Source: [Phialemoniopsis] sp. UDSM-2020 (Eukaryota; Ascomycota; Sordariomycetes; Thyridiales; Thyridiaceae). Taken from it: a DNA stretch of 64,000 bases. The stretch is from positions 2,595,501-2,659,500 of the forward strand of contig JAEILZ010000009.1 in the NCBI GenBank assembly GCA_018873225.1, read 5' to 3'. The position numbers and the translations under genes are program-made. The notes below the pieces were generated by a model. The model was not told the DNA's origin and searched no databases. It saw only the letters and a list, made by a program, of their open reading frames with translations. Below, piece by piece: positions 1 through 10,192 of this stretch (positions are counted from its first letter, which is position 1; every line of letters starts with the position of its first letter).

Positions 1-348
1 CGAGTTTGCAACTTCGACCTTGGCAACACTTTGTGGATGCTGCGTCTCACGTATCAATTGCCTCCTCATTTCTAGGGTCATGAATTCGAAGTCATCGCAC
101 TCGGTCATGATTTGTTGTCCAAACGTCACAGTCTTTGAGCAATTTTAAGATATTCGGATGCCAGACACCTTTCTTAAGGACACACGATTATCGGACTTGT
201 CACTATGACAAGGTATGAGCAGATGAAGCCAGCTGGTAATGTGAGGAAGCAACACTAGAGGATCAACCCTGCCGAGTTCGCAGTCAAAGCCGGAACGTTA
301 ATAGTGGAAGACTCGACCCCATTTTCATCAATTAGCTCTAGATACTAG
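1..348. other. Left-edge non-coding stretch
   Basis: No convincing coding frame or RNA gene is visible. It holds the 3' flank of the minus-strand dehydrogenase and whatever lies between it and a gene outside the window. Confidence 0.5.
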
Positions 349-1404
349 TCAGACATCAGACAGCAACCTCCTGACCTCCTCACAGACGGCATTGGTCAGG
401 GTCTCCGTAGTTCCCGATCCACCCAGATCCGGAGTGAGGCCGGTCTGGACTTCCACTACATTCTTCACCGCAGCTCGGACAGCCTCGGCTTGTGCTCCGT
501 TACCAGTCACATCCAAGAGCTCAGCACCGCTCAGGATCAAAGCTAGCGGGTTCGCGACACCCTTGCCGGCAATATCCGGTGCAGCCCCGTGGCTAGCCTC
601 AAAGGTAGCCGACTCATCCCCGATGTTGGACCCCGGGGCCAGGCCCAGCGATCCAGCCAAACCCGCAGCCAAGTCCGAAAAGATGTCGCCGTACTGGTTG
701 GCAGCGACGACGACGTCGAACCGGCGCGGGTCGCGCACGATGGTGTAGCACGCCGCGTCGATCATCATGTCGTCGGCCTGCAGGTCCGGGTACTGCCTGG
801 CCACCTCGTTGAAGCAGCGCAGGAACAGCCCGTCGGTGAAGTTGAGCACGTTGGCCTTGTGCAGGCACGTCACGCGCTTCCTGCCGTTCCTGCGCGCCCA
901 CTCGAACGAGTACCGGGCCACTTTGGTCGCCGCGGCGCGCGTCGTCAGCTTGATGGCCTCGGCGGCGATGTCGTCGCCGATGGCGTGCTCGTGGCCGATG
1001 TAGATGTCCTCGGTGATCTCGCGCATGACGACGAGGTCCATGGTCTCGTGGCGGCCGGAGATGCCCTTGAAGCCCCGGATCGGGCGCGGGTTGACAAATA
1101 GGCCGAGCTCGCGGCGGACGGCATTGTTCAAGGAGGGGTAGGTGACCTGAGAGCCGTCGGGCTGGGTGCATGCGATTCTCCCCTGGAGCTTGTTGACGAT
1201 GAAGGGTGCCTTGATGGCATATTTGACCTCCTTGAGCCTGGAGACAGTGTCTGGTGGGAGGGGGTGGCCACAGATCTTGATGGCCTCATCGGCGACAGGG
1301 ATGTCGACCCATTCCAGGGCGACCCCGGTGGCCTCGAGGACGCGCTGTGTGGCTCGGGTTATCTCTGGCCCGATGCCATTCCCTTTCAATATGCCGACAC
1401 GCAT
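349..1404 (-). CDS. NAD(P)-dependent isocitrate/isopropylmalate/tartrate-type dehydrogenase
   Basis: Single-exon gene of 351 residues for a beta-decarboxylating hydroxyacid dehydrogenase. The N-terminus has the family turn GILKGNGIGPEI. Next come the substrate loop TYPSLNNAVRRELGLF, the REITEDIY segment that corresponds to REN(T/A)E in isocitrate dehydrogenases, the catalytic Lys in HKANVLNFTDG, and the metal-binding Asp segment NQYGDIFSDLAAGLAG. The cofactor loop ATFEASHGAAPDIAGKG follows. The frame is open to an ATG at 1488, but the added 28 residues match nothing in the family and do not look like a mitochondrial presequence, so I start at 1404. NAD isocitrate dehydrogenase paralogues, tartrate dehydrogenase and related decarboxylating enzymes share this fold, so the substrate is not settled. 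Its position divergent from an aldolase-like gene argues for a catabolic role rather than the citric acid cycle. Confidence 0.88.
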   Translation of the reverse strand: MRVGILKGNGIGPEITRATQRVLEATGVALEWVDIPVADEAIKICGHPLPPDTVSRLKEVKYAIKAPFIVNKLQGRIACTQPDGSQVTYPSLNNAVRRELGLFVNPRPIRGFKGISGRHETMDLVVMREITEDIYIGHEHAIGDDIAAEAIKLTTRAAATKVARYSFEWARRNGRKRVTCLHKANVLNFTDGLFLRCFNEVARQYPDLQADDMMIDAACYTIVRDPRRFDVVVAANQYGDIFSDLAAGLAGSLGLAPGSNIGDESATFEASHGAAPDIAGKGVANPLALILSGAELLDVTGNGAQAEAVRAAVKNVVEVQTGLTPDLGGSGTTETLTNAVCEEVRRLLSDV

Positions 1405-1817
1405 TGCTGGGGTGTGAAGGGGTGACTGTGTTTTCTTTTGAGAGCTGCGATCAAGGAAATCTTGGCTGACGATCCAATACAGGAACAAGGAAGTTCATTG
1501 CCAGTATATACAGCTCTTGCATCAGTCCAAATTCGGGTCTGACGAGCTTTCTCTCCAGTGTGATCAAGCGAATGGTCCTGTGAAGATTCCGGTATTACCC
1601 CGATGTGAGGTCAAGACAGACATTCTAGAGTGGGCGCAGATGAAAGCGTGTGTCAAATGACCTTTCCACACTTGACGGCCTAAAGCCGTCGGCGCAATCC
1701 CGACGCTGCATCCACAGCCTGCGGCTTTCTGTGCTACCTCAAGCAATGACCAAGCTTCATAATGCTGGAGAAGCAGCCCATTTAGCTCTTGAGGGGTACA
1801 GGGGTCAATACCAAGTC
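1405..1817. promoter_or_regulatory. Shared divergent promoter, dehydrogenase/aldolase
   Basis: The 413 bp between the two divergent start codons contain no gene. The clearest element is the palindrome at 1674-1690, listed separately. Co-regulation of the two genes from this interval is an inference. Confidence 0.6.
1674..1690. promoter_or_regulatory. Putative Zn2Cys6 operator, CGG-N7-CCG palindrome (site 1)
   Basis: The sequence GACGGCCTAAAGCCGTC has perfect 6-bp arms around a 5-bp A-rich centre. It lies 128 bp before the aldolase start at 1818 and 270 bp before the dehydrogenase start. A site matching at 14 of 17 positions, read on the other strand, is at 5513-5529 in the promoter of the adjacent Zn2Cys6 factor. 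Inverted CGG triplets are the classic target of dimeric Zn2Cys6 regulators. Confidence 0.6.
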
Positions 1818-2803
1818 ATGGCAGCTTTCCCTCAGAACAACCGAACGTGGCAAATTCTAGATGGCGCGGCCACTGGTGGCTACGCGGTGGGCGCCTACAA
1901 TTGGTAACTCGCCAAGCCTTTTCCTTACACTGCGAATTCTCCCTCTGACAGAAAGTTGCGAGCTAGCTACAATGAAGATGGTGTTATCGCCACCATTCGC
2001 GCGGCTGAGCAGTGCAGGTCGCCGGCGATCATCCAACTCTTCCCCTGGACGATCAAGTTCCAGGGGCCGCACTTTGTCAAATATGTCGTCGAGGCTGCGC
2101 ACGCTGCCAGCGTTCCCATCGCCGTACACCTAGATCACTGCATCGAGCCGGCAGATATCGAAGTCGCTCTGACCATGCCCTTTGACTCGATCATGATTGA
2201 TGCGTCAACCCTCGACCCAGAAGAAAACATTGCCAAGTGCAAAGAGATTGTGAGGATTGCGAATGCGAAGGGAATTTCCATCGAGGCGGAGATGGGCCGA
2301 ATCGAGGGCGGCGAGGACGGTCTTCCCACTGTTGACATGGAGACCATCCTGACGCGGCCGGAGAAGGCGAAGGAGTTTGTCGAGCGAACTGGTGTGCAAT
2401 TTCTTGCGCCCGCATTCGGTAATGTACACGGACATTACGGTCCTGGTGGACCAGAGGCGATGTGGCAACTACCATTGTAAGAGAGCGAAGAGCGGCTCGC
2501 GGATGCAACAGGGGGCTAACATCAAAACACAGGTTGCTAGACGTCCACAAAGCAGTTCCCGATATACCCCTGGTTTTACATGGCACACACGGGGTGTCGG
2601 ATGAGTTGTTCCGCAAGACTAGAGACTATGGTGTCTTGAAGGTCAACGTAAATCGCACAGTTCGGGATGAGTACAGCCAGTTCATGCTGGACAATATTGC
2701 CAAGCTAGAACTCACAGTATTGAAACAGCAGGCCGTCGAGGTCTACACAAGATCGATAGCTAGGTTCATGTCGGAGGTACTTGGATCCACAGGAAAAGCA
2801 TAG
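1818..2803 (+). CDS. Class II (zinc-dependent) ketose-bisphosphate aldolase-like protein
   Basis: Three exons, 1818-1903, 1967-2476 and 2533-2803, join in frame to 288 residues, the usual size of class II aldolases. Introns are 63 and 56 bp. Metal ligands of the family are visible: HLDHC, the Glu-rich EAEMGRIEGGEDG, NVHGHYGPGG and the His of VLHG. The phosphate-binding GGSG that normally follows VLHG is replaced by GTHG, and the usual NI(D/A)T segment reads NVNRT, so the substrate may not be fructose 1,6-bisphosphate. I chose the ATG at 1818 because homologous N-termini begin a few residues before the NRTWQIL segment; an in-frame ATG at 1746 is the alternative. The gene is divergent from the dehydrogenase and convergent with the regulator at 2991-5410. 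Confidence 0.88.
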
Positions 2804-2990
2804 TGACAAATGAACAAGCATTTTTGAAGGGCATGCCGTAGATATGATACCATTGTGCTACTGGATTTTACTCTTGATGGGGGCATATCGATATTATACA
2901 ACCGAATTGGGCTTTTTCCCAACGTGTGTTTATGCGTGAACTAGGTCTCTTCTTTTGTGAGCATTGTATTCTGATATCTGCCTTTCGACA

Positions 2991-5410
2991 TCACTGAAAT
3001 GGTCCTGCAGATGTCCCTGCATTAACCATCCACTCCAAGTCGAACCAGGTACTCATGTCGCCAAGCTCGGTCAGAAGCAGTTCCGGCTCAAAGTTGTAAT
3101 TCTCAAAGGCACTGTCCACGCCGAAAGACATAGGCTGGCTCGGATCTTGTCGGACGTCCCCAGGAGCACCATTACTTACGCCTGGGACACCGCCTGACAA
3201 AGCCAGTAGAGCACCGCCAACTTCGGAATGAGTGTTATTCTCGGCATCATGTATCTTCCACGAGTGAATGGTCAACTGTGCTAGGCGCTCAAACTTCAGC
3301 ACTGCATCAGCAGCCACAGACCAGGTCTTTCCGATGAACCTGAGAAGGTTGACACAGGAGTCTGTGATGCTGACTACGGTGCTGAGCTCCGTCTTTGCCT
3401 TGATTCTAGAGTCCACCCAGAGGCAATATATGAAGGTGATACCACTCACAAACAGAGCATGTGCTGTGGTCCATGTGTTGGTCAGTTTAGAGAAGCGATG
3501 CAGATCTGCGTATATCTGTATCGTCTTCATGGCACTTTGGTGGCATGTGACCATGGAACTGGGGCTGGGGCGCGGTATAGCTGGCGATGGTCGATGGAGC
3601 AGCATGATAGTATGGTGGTACTTTAGCTCTAGGGATCTGATTACCACATCTGAAGCGCCCCTCCTCGCCCGTGGACGCCATTTGAGATCTTTGAGCAATG
3701 TCTCCAATAAGGCATCACACCTTTGGTGTGTAACCTGTTGCCAAGCTTGGGTATCTTTTGGCCATGGGAAGCAGTCAGGCGAATTGACAACACGGTGAAG
3801 CATCAGCTTTATCTCTGCCGTGATCTTATCGAATGTAAATTGGTAGTGGGCTGCCGGACAATGTAATGCATCAACTCGTGGTCTTTTAGCTTGTTGACCA
3901 TCATCTCCATCATGGCGACTTCCAGTCGTGGGAGATGCAAGGTGTGTCGACGTGCTGGTACCGGGGAACTCGACGTCGATTGCTTCGTCGCGTAGAGTAA
4001 GGGGTCGCCCGAGAATGACAGATATTGTCCTCTCAAAGGAATATGCCGACCAGAATATCCCTCTCCGCACATTCTTCCGAGCGGCCATACTCTCGTCTTC
4101 TACTTCCGGGATGCTCTGGTGATCTATCCAACGCCTTTGCAAGCCCAGATCGAGGCAGCTGGATATGATGTTGGACACCAGAAACCACGCGTTGGGGCCG
4201 TTCTCAAAGTAAAAGCCAGACAAGGTGAGCAGAAGCATGATTTGCAGGCCCTCTACGCTGTCATGGAGAGCTAGGTTGACGACACGAGACATGGCTGTGG
4301 CAAGATACCTCTCTGATGCGAAGTCAGTCGAGATCCGAGTTTCCAGTATCCGCGCACCTAGGGCAAGGATCAGCAGTATCTGCACCACGTAGAAGGGAGA
4401 CCCGGCAGACGCGGCTTCAATATCTACCAAGCGTGGATTCCCTTGCCCAGAGAAGATGATCTCCAATCGATCGGCGACAGCATCTTCATCAAGAAATGGG
4501 TAGAGCGGTTGATACATCTCGAAGTACGCGTCCACAAAGTGCTGCAGATCAACTTCGAAAACCCAGTCCCTCGGGAATGGCTCGACACGACTAGCCAATG
4601 ACTCCTGGCCCGGTGCCGCGCCCCAACTGGTGCTGAGCCCCTGTGACTGCGGCACGGCAGAGAAAATCAGCCGGGCAAACGGGACACCGGAGGAAGGCCC
4701 GAGGTACTTGGACTCTTTAGAATTGGCAAGTGATAGGAGCCCAACCTCGTGCGCAAGTGGCTCGCTCGGTTGGATGTCCTTGGAACTAGATACTGCGGAA
4801 GGGCTTGTGGTTGCCGGGCCTGTTCCGGGCGACAGCGACGATTGTAGGAAAGTCCTGGATCCAAGGTCGGGGTCGAAGGCTGGGGGTGGTGCCATAGCAC
4901 CGAGTGCTGGCTGCAACTCTGCCCCGTGCAGATGAGCGCCCTGCTTTGCCCACGGTGACCTTGCATCTTCCGGAGCCGCATGGGCTTGCTGCGCCGTCAA
5001 TCCGTCGACGTCGATGGTCGGGACCCGCAACAGCTCTTCTGGCGCCACTCTCTGTAACGCATTTTCGAGAGAGCGCAGACGGGTTTCAATCTGGAGGATG
5101 TGGCTAGAATGCGATCAGCACTGGGCCTACAGCAGCACTGTGCATTGAAAGGGACGATCATCACCTACTCTGTCGCTTCGGTACTGGTTCCAAATCGGGC
5201 TCTGATACAAGGCTGGCCTGCTCTAGAACAATTGCCACACGAGGGCACGCCGTCGTCGCAGCGGATCTTCTGACTGCGGCAACGGGTACACGCCGTGCCT
5301 TTCTTGCGACCACCAGCCGGCTGCCGCGACTCGGTGTCAGCTCCTGGAGGGCCGCCGCCTTGATGACCGGCGGTGTCTTCCATGATGACGGGGGCCGCGC
5401 GTGGGATCAC
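2991..5410 (-). CDS. Zn2Cys6 transcription factor with fungal-specific middle homology region
   Basis: Two exons, 5169-5410 and 2991-5103, with a 65-bp intron, give 784 residues. The binuclear zinc cluster has Cys at 41, 44, 51, 58, 61 and 68 (CTRCRSQKIRC...CGNC...C). A short coiled-coil-like stretch, HILQIETRLRSLENALQ, begins just after the splice junction, as expected for a dimerising regulator. The middle part carries the fungal transcription factor domain with FVDAYFEMYQPLYPFLDE and RRGIFWSAYSFERTISVILGRP. The first in-frame ATG was used; a second lies nine codons in. Its own promoter holds the palindrome at 5513-5529, so autoregulation is plausible. It is probably the local regulator of the aldolase, dehydrogenase and kinase genes (inference). 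Confidence 0.9.
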
Positions 5411-5512
5411 GATCGCTGATATCCCGTGAGAAGATTGGTGTATTTTACGAGGAGAATCCCGAGGAGTGACGGGATTGCCCCGTCTCTAAAACTAAATGCC
5501 GTTTACTTGGCG

Positions 5513-5529
5513 GTCGGGTTTAGGCCGAC
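5513..5529. promoter_or_regulatory. Putative Zn2Cys6 operator, CGG-N7-CCG palindrome (site 2)
   Basis: GTCGGGTTTAGGCCGAC reads GTCGGCCTAAACCCGAC on the other strand, against GACGGCCTAAAGCCGTC at 1674-1690. The outer pair differs in a way that keeps the dyad (A/T against T/A). It lies 103 bp upstream of the regulator's start at 5410, inside the 184-bp gap between the regulator and the end of the kinase gene. Confidence 0.6.
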
Positions 5530-5594
5530 TTGCCCGGTCCCACCTTCAACTGGCGTGGTCTTGTGATCAGCTAGCATTGAGCCGCTCTTCTCTT

Positions 5595-7568
5595 CTAGTG
5601 GTTTAACATGGCATCCTTCACTCCCTTACAAATGGCCACTACCCCACAAGCACCAGCATCGGGCACTCTAGTGTCTGCTCCCGCGACAGTCCCCTCGGCC
5701 CCAACATAGGTGCTCCGGCCAAACCTGCTCTCCAGATGACGCGTGGCCTCGCAACCCTCCTCCGCAGCCTTCAAGGCCCGGCTAATCGCGTCAACGGGTC
5801 GCAGGCCGCGATTGGTATGTAGCGTCTGCACAAATGGAATGAGAGCGTCCATCATTGTCCTGTCGCCGATCCGGGCGGCCGTGACTTGCTGGAGCTTCTC
5901 CAAAGCTTGAGCCAATGCAATGGTGATGGTCGCAAAATCTACGGAGCCAGAGGCCACGTGGTTGTGCACAATGGAGGCAGCAAACGCCGTGAAGAAGATG
6001 CTGTACAGTGCCCCAGAAGTACCTCCCATGCTTCGGGACAGCACTTCAGCCAATGAGGCTGTACCCTGAGACAGGTTCCCGGGGTCTAGATTTCCGGACT
6101 GCAGAGCCTCTACAACAGCGGTGGAACCTGTGACAAGGGTGGTACCACAGTCGCCATCACCAAGTACTGTGTCCACGCGTGTAATCTCTGGCTCGCTTGC
6201 GACTAATGAGGCATGGATGCACTTTAGGATGCTAGAGAAGAGGTTGGTGTCGCCTAGATCCGTCAGTCTAGGCCCTGCAAAGGATTTAGAGGATGGCTTA
6301 CATGGTATGTCGGGAAACTCATAGCCCTCGGGGGCTACTGCTGGATCGTTCTGGGTCGCCTCAAGGGACGAATCAGGTGCACTGGCAGCTTGCCAAGCCT
6401 GCGAGGAAATCGAGGATGTCCACCCCGTTGCATCGGTTGGTGCGTCTAGGTACTCCAGAACTTGAACTGACTTCGGCGAATTTCTTGGAAGAGAGAGAAG
6501 GGTGATACTAAAGCCAGGGCCGTTTAAGGCGGACATAAATGTTCCGGCATACACCCGTGAGGGGGTGATGCCGTAGGTGGTTCTCAGCTGTGTACTTACC
6601 TCGCCCGTGATCGAGGTGATCTCAAGCACGGACAAGGACCCCAGATTATTGATCATAACAACCACACTACTCACGTCCCTCGAAGGGTTCGTTTCGAGAT
6701 AGTTCCGTTCATGATCAGTCGTATCCAAAATATTCGACAGCATCTCGCGGATGAGATCTGGGAGCGTGGGCCGAGGCGTGATAACTCGACTGCCCGGCTC
6801 ATTGTGAATGCCAATACCCAACTCGATCTCGTTCGCTTTCAGGCGAGGCTGGTGAGGCTGTCCAGGCATGTCACAGGAGTCGAGCGAAGCAGCAATGGTG
6901 CCCATGTTGGGGAGCGTGAACTCAGCGAGCTCGGCTACTTCTGCCAACCCCAGCCCCACTGCAGCAGCAGCTCCGACGATCTTGTGGACGAGCACAGTCC
7001 CCGCCAGGCCTCGCCTGCCCACTCTGGCAGACTTGGTACGCCCGATGGAGACATCATCCGCAACGACGACGAGGTGTGTAGAAATACCCGTCGCCAACTT
7101 GAATCGCTCGGCGGCGAGGCTGAAGTTGAGCTTGTCGCCCGTGTAGTTCTTGATGATGAGGACGACGCCTTTCGTGGATTTGACAAGTCGGAGGCCAGCC
7201 TCAACTTGGAGAGCATTCGGCGAGGCAAAGATGGCACCGCACACGGCGGCATCAAGCATGCCGTCGCCGACATATCCAGCATGGGCTGGTTCATGACCGC
7301 TACCTCCTCCACTGACGACGGCTACCTTTGACTTCTGGTCTTTCGCATTGCTGCGGTATATGACTATGATCTCGGTTAGTTTAGTTTCTGTGCTAATAAG
7401 TTACATGCTACGCACGCGAGACTTGGACAGGCCATGCACTTCAATGTTGAACGTACCCCTGTGTTGCTTATGATAGCTTAGAGATGGATGCAGGGAGATG
7501 AAGCCTTGGCATGTCCTGTCCAGGGCTATCGCACCATCGGACAAGAAGGATATGACTTTTTCAACCAT
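5595..7568 (-). CDS. DAK: Dihydroxyacetone kinase (DhaK-DhaL fusion, ATP-dependent)
   Basis: Phosphorylates dihydroxyacetone, or a related short ketose, to the phosphate ester. Exon 1 at 7457-7568 encodes the first 37 residues, with the family-like FISLHPSLSY. A 93-bp intron with a CTAAC branch point then leads into exon 2 at 5595-7363, restoring VIYR...VAVVSGGGSGHEPAHAGYVGDG. Total 626 residues, near the usual size. The DhaK half carries the substrate-binding His (about residue 224) in GIHNEPG. The DhaL half has the Mg-ATP loop LGDGDCGTT and the MGGTSGALYS segment. In bacteria, DhaK-family enzymes also phosphorylate erythruloses and apulose, so a C4 or branched C5 sugar is possible here. The neighbouring aldolase-like gene could share dihydroxyacetone phosphate as an intermediate. 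Confidence 0.92.
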
Positions 7569-8143
7569 TATGATCACGCAGATTCAGTCAGTCTCCTACT
7601 CGGGCAGGGCCGAGTATCTGTTCCAGTATTTAACCATCATATGGTATGTAGATGGGCGTGTGACGCTGGATCTAGTGATCACGACGCCTCGGAGTATCTT
7701 GCACAGATGCAGCCGGCTATCGGCCGAGGCACCATTGGGACCACATAGATTGACAGGGCCATCCACTTGTTAAACCCCGGTTCACTTTAATTTGATTGCG
7801 TTATGCACCATCTGATGTCATGATCAGAGACAAGCCAGGACTCGCACGAAAGCCGAGCGGTCTCCACACCGGCATCTCAGCCGAGAGTGGACCTCAGACT
7901 CCGTGCTCGAGAAGACTGGCAACCAAGGTCTCTCCCTTTATTGTGTGATGGTTGTAATTAGCGGTGAGGTTTCTGGGCCGTTACCCTGTCAAACTACCTC
8001 TTGGTATTACGTCGCTACTGAGTTAGTGCCTAGACGAACGCGCCCCTGACTTCTCCTTTGTTGCACACTTAGCAGGCTTGACTTGTGTTCTTTTCCGAGA
8101 ACATCTGCGCTTTTCTCCGTGGTCAACGAAAGCACACAGCACG
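7569..8143. promoter_or_regulatory. Divergent promoter, dihydroxyacetone kinase / Dabb protein
   Basis: No coding frame is convincing. Two inverted CGG/CCG arrangements occur: CTCGG-N6-CCGAG at 7600-7615, about 32 bp before the kinase start, and CGG-N7-CCG at 7714-7726, about 146 bp before it. Either could bind a Zn2Cys6 dimer, but neither has the A-rich centre of the sites at 1674 and 5513. Confidence 0.4.
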
Positions 8144-8657
8144 ATGACGATCGTTCATATGGGTGAGTCAAGATATCTCGCGACAAGTCCTTGTATGCCC
8201 TCTGACAGTAGCAGTATACTTCAAATTCCGCCCGGAAGTGACGCAAGAGCACAAGGACACATTCGTCAGGGAATTGAAGAAGCTCAAGAACCTCTCCTGC
8301 GTCAAGGACGGCAGGCTCCTTGTCGGAGGCCCCTCAATTACCGACCCGATCGAACGAAGCAAAGGTTTCGAATATGCTCTCGTCAGCTTCCACCAAGATC
8401 GTGCAGCACTAGACGCCTACCAGGCTAGCAAAGAACATACCTGGTAAGTAAACTAACAATGCATCATCTAAATGGTGTAGATTACATTTCTAACCTGCGA
8501 CAGGGTCACACAAACATACATGTTCCCCTTCAAGGAGGATCTATGTCGATTCGATTTCGAAGTCGATCAAGAGGACGAGCACATGTGTGACTTTACAAGG
8601 ATGGCGACGACGGTGGCTACGATTGCAACACCCGCAGATAGCGATAAAGAGAGTTAG
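8144..8657 (+). CDS. Dabb-domain (stress-responsive alpha/beta barrel) protein
   Basis: Exons 8144-8162, 8209-8443 and 8504-8657 give 135 residues; the first exon is only 19 bp. The N-terminus MTIVHMVAVYFKF matches the His-containing first strand of Dabb dimeric ferredoxin-like barrels. It continues with LKKLKNLSCVKDGRL, the YALVSFHQDRAALDAYQAS segment and the closing W of HTW. Such proteins include small stress proteins and cyclases or monooxygenase-like enzymes of fungal pathways; no specific reaction can be assigned. It is divergent from the dihydroxyacetone kinase and shares its promoter region. Introns of 46 and 60 bp have good donors (GTGAGT, GTAAGT) and CAG acceptors. Confidence 0.85.
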
Positions 8658-8901
8658 ACGAACACGAGAGAAACATTCCGCAAATACGCCCTGTCATGAA
8701 TAATACAATCATAGGAAGATGGCAGGAACAGTGAACATCTTATTGTTAAGGGACAACATGATAATCCATCGAATGAAGCTCTTTTACATTGAGTAGTCCA
8801 ACTGCTCCTTATCGAGGGACAGGAGTTTATCAAATGCTAACGGCGCGGCTCCCAAGCGTACAGGCAAGCCCGTTGGCCTGAAATTCCCGACTGAGGCGCT
8901 T

Positions 8902-9327
8902 TCAAACCCCGACGCACTTGTAGTTCAGCTGTCGGTACCACGTCACCGTAATCCCCTCGCTGAAACTCTTCTGTCCCCTGTCAAAGCTCGGCGGCGTCTT
9001 CCCATTGACCGTAACGCTAGGCCTGGCAACTGCGTCTCCGCCGACGGGAGACGTCTTGGCAACGACGTGGCCGATCCCATCAATGTCGAACTCGTACTTG
9101 AAGCCCCTGCTCTGCGGCACCCAGTCTGCATCCTCGCGGACCTCGCACTCGCGGCTGAGGCGCATGATCTTGCGATCGCCGGCGTTCAACTGGTACTGCG
9201 AGGAGTGGGAGATGATGACGCATTCGCCTTCGGAAGGTGGGAACTCTCTGCAGAGGGCGGACCAATCTTTGGCCAGGGCAGTGGCGATGAGGCCGGCTGC
9301 GGCGAGGATACTGTTGAAGGCGACCAT
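8902..9327 (-). CDS. Small secreted protein with four cysteines, unknown function
   Basis: 141 residues with a clear signal peptide (MVAFNSILAAAGLIATALA, cut before KD). The mature part has four Cys at 26, 36, 61 and 138, which would allow two disulfides, and no lysine-rich or low-complexity tract. The C-terminal half reads as beta strands (KYEFDIDG, PSVTVNGK, GITVTWYRQ). I do not recognise a family. Size, secretion and even cysteine number fit a candidate effector or apoplastic protein, but nothing in the sequence shows a role. Single exon; no overlap with its neighbours. Confidence 0.7.
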   Translation of the reverse strand: MVAFNSILAAAGLIATALAKDWSALCREFPPSEGECVIISHSSQYQLNAGDRKIMRLSRECEVREDADWVPQSRGFKYEFDIDGIGHVVAKTSPVGGDAVARPSVTVNGKTPPSFDRGQKSFSEGITVTWYRQLNYKCVGV

Positions 9328-10192
9328 GATGTCTGGTCTAGTTGGATCTTTGACTAAATTGTGTATTGCGATAGAGAAGAGAGTATGATTGTAAACAAGA
9401 GTTCATGAGTTCAATGTCCATGATTTGAACGTCTACTTATATATGGGAACAACACGAAACCGGATCATCGTGAAAAGCCCGCACTCCATACATATTACAG
9501 AATCGGCAGCTTGGTGATGACATTTTGCGTATAACACAAGCGTATCGCGGTAAAAGACAGCTTGGTGTTGAGAATTCCCACCTTGATGGGCGTATAACCC
9601 AGGCGTATGAATACAGCAAGCAGACTGGGCGCTGACGTTCCACCAGAAAATGGGCATGCAAATCGTACATCTGACTACAATAAGCATCTTGGCATCAGCT
9701 TCCCCATTAGTAGCGTATAAGTTGTAGATATGACGTCTCAACATGGACACTGAACGAGCACAGAAGATAATAAAGCAACTGATGTCCTCGAGCTGGTGTT
9801 CATCGAGCATGTCGCTAAGTACATGGTAGGACTGCCGGGTAATCAGTAGTGTCTGCATCTATTGACTCGGGCAATGCCCGTAAGAGAGCAATGCCAAGAC
9901 GCAAAAGGACTTTGTAGGTTTAGCGAGGATGATTCTGTCCGGGTCACAGGAGTGTCATCTCCGATTTCCCCACACTCGGACTTGAGGATCCTTGAGAGCT
10001 GTCAGGCAAAGGCCAAAATCCCCATCACTGGGGCCCCGGATTTTGACATCATCGGCAATAAGCCGGTCATGTAGCTCCTGTAAATGCTTATATAACGCCG
10101 TCAGTATGGGGAGTAAAGCAAGAAAGGGGCTCAACGTATCTCAGCTCTCAATTACATGAAACCGAGTGACATCTGTTGCCAATTCATACACG
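9328..10192. promoter_or_regulatory. Intergenic, divergent promoters of secreted protein and amidohydrolase
   Basis: A minus-strand open frame at 9433-9858 shows no domain or coding character. The useful element is CGGCAATAAGCCG at 10053-10065, a CGG-N7-CCG palindrome with an A-rich centre like the 1674 site, lying 128 bp before the amidohydrolase start. Confidence 0.45.
10053..10065. promoter_or_regulatory. Possible Zn2Cys6 operator, CGG-N7-CCG (site 3)
   Basis: CGGC-AATAA-GCCG has 4-bp palindromic arms and the same arm spacing and A-rich centre as CGGC-CTAAA-GCCG at 1676-1688. Its distance to the downstream ATG (128 bp) equals that of site 1 to the aldolase ATG. Confidence 0.4.

Noticed and set aside
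349..1488. Longer dehydrogenase form with a mitochondrial presequence
   Set aside because: The 28 extra residues are aromatic and mixed in charge rather than an Arg-rich amphipathic leader, and family homology starts at the internal Met.
9433..9858. 141-codon minus-strand frame
   Set aside because: No signal peptide, domain or codon bias; it lies in a promoter interval.
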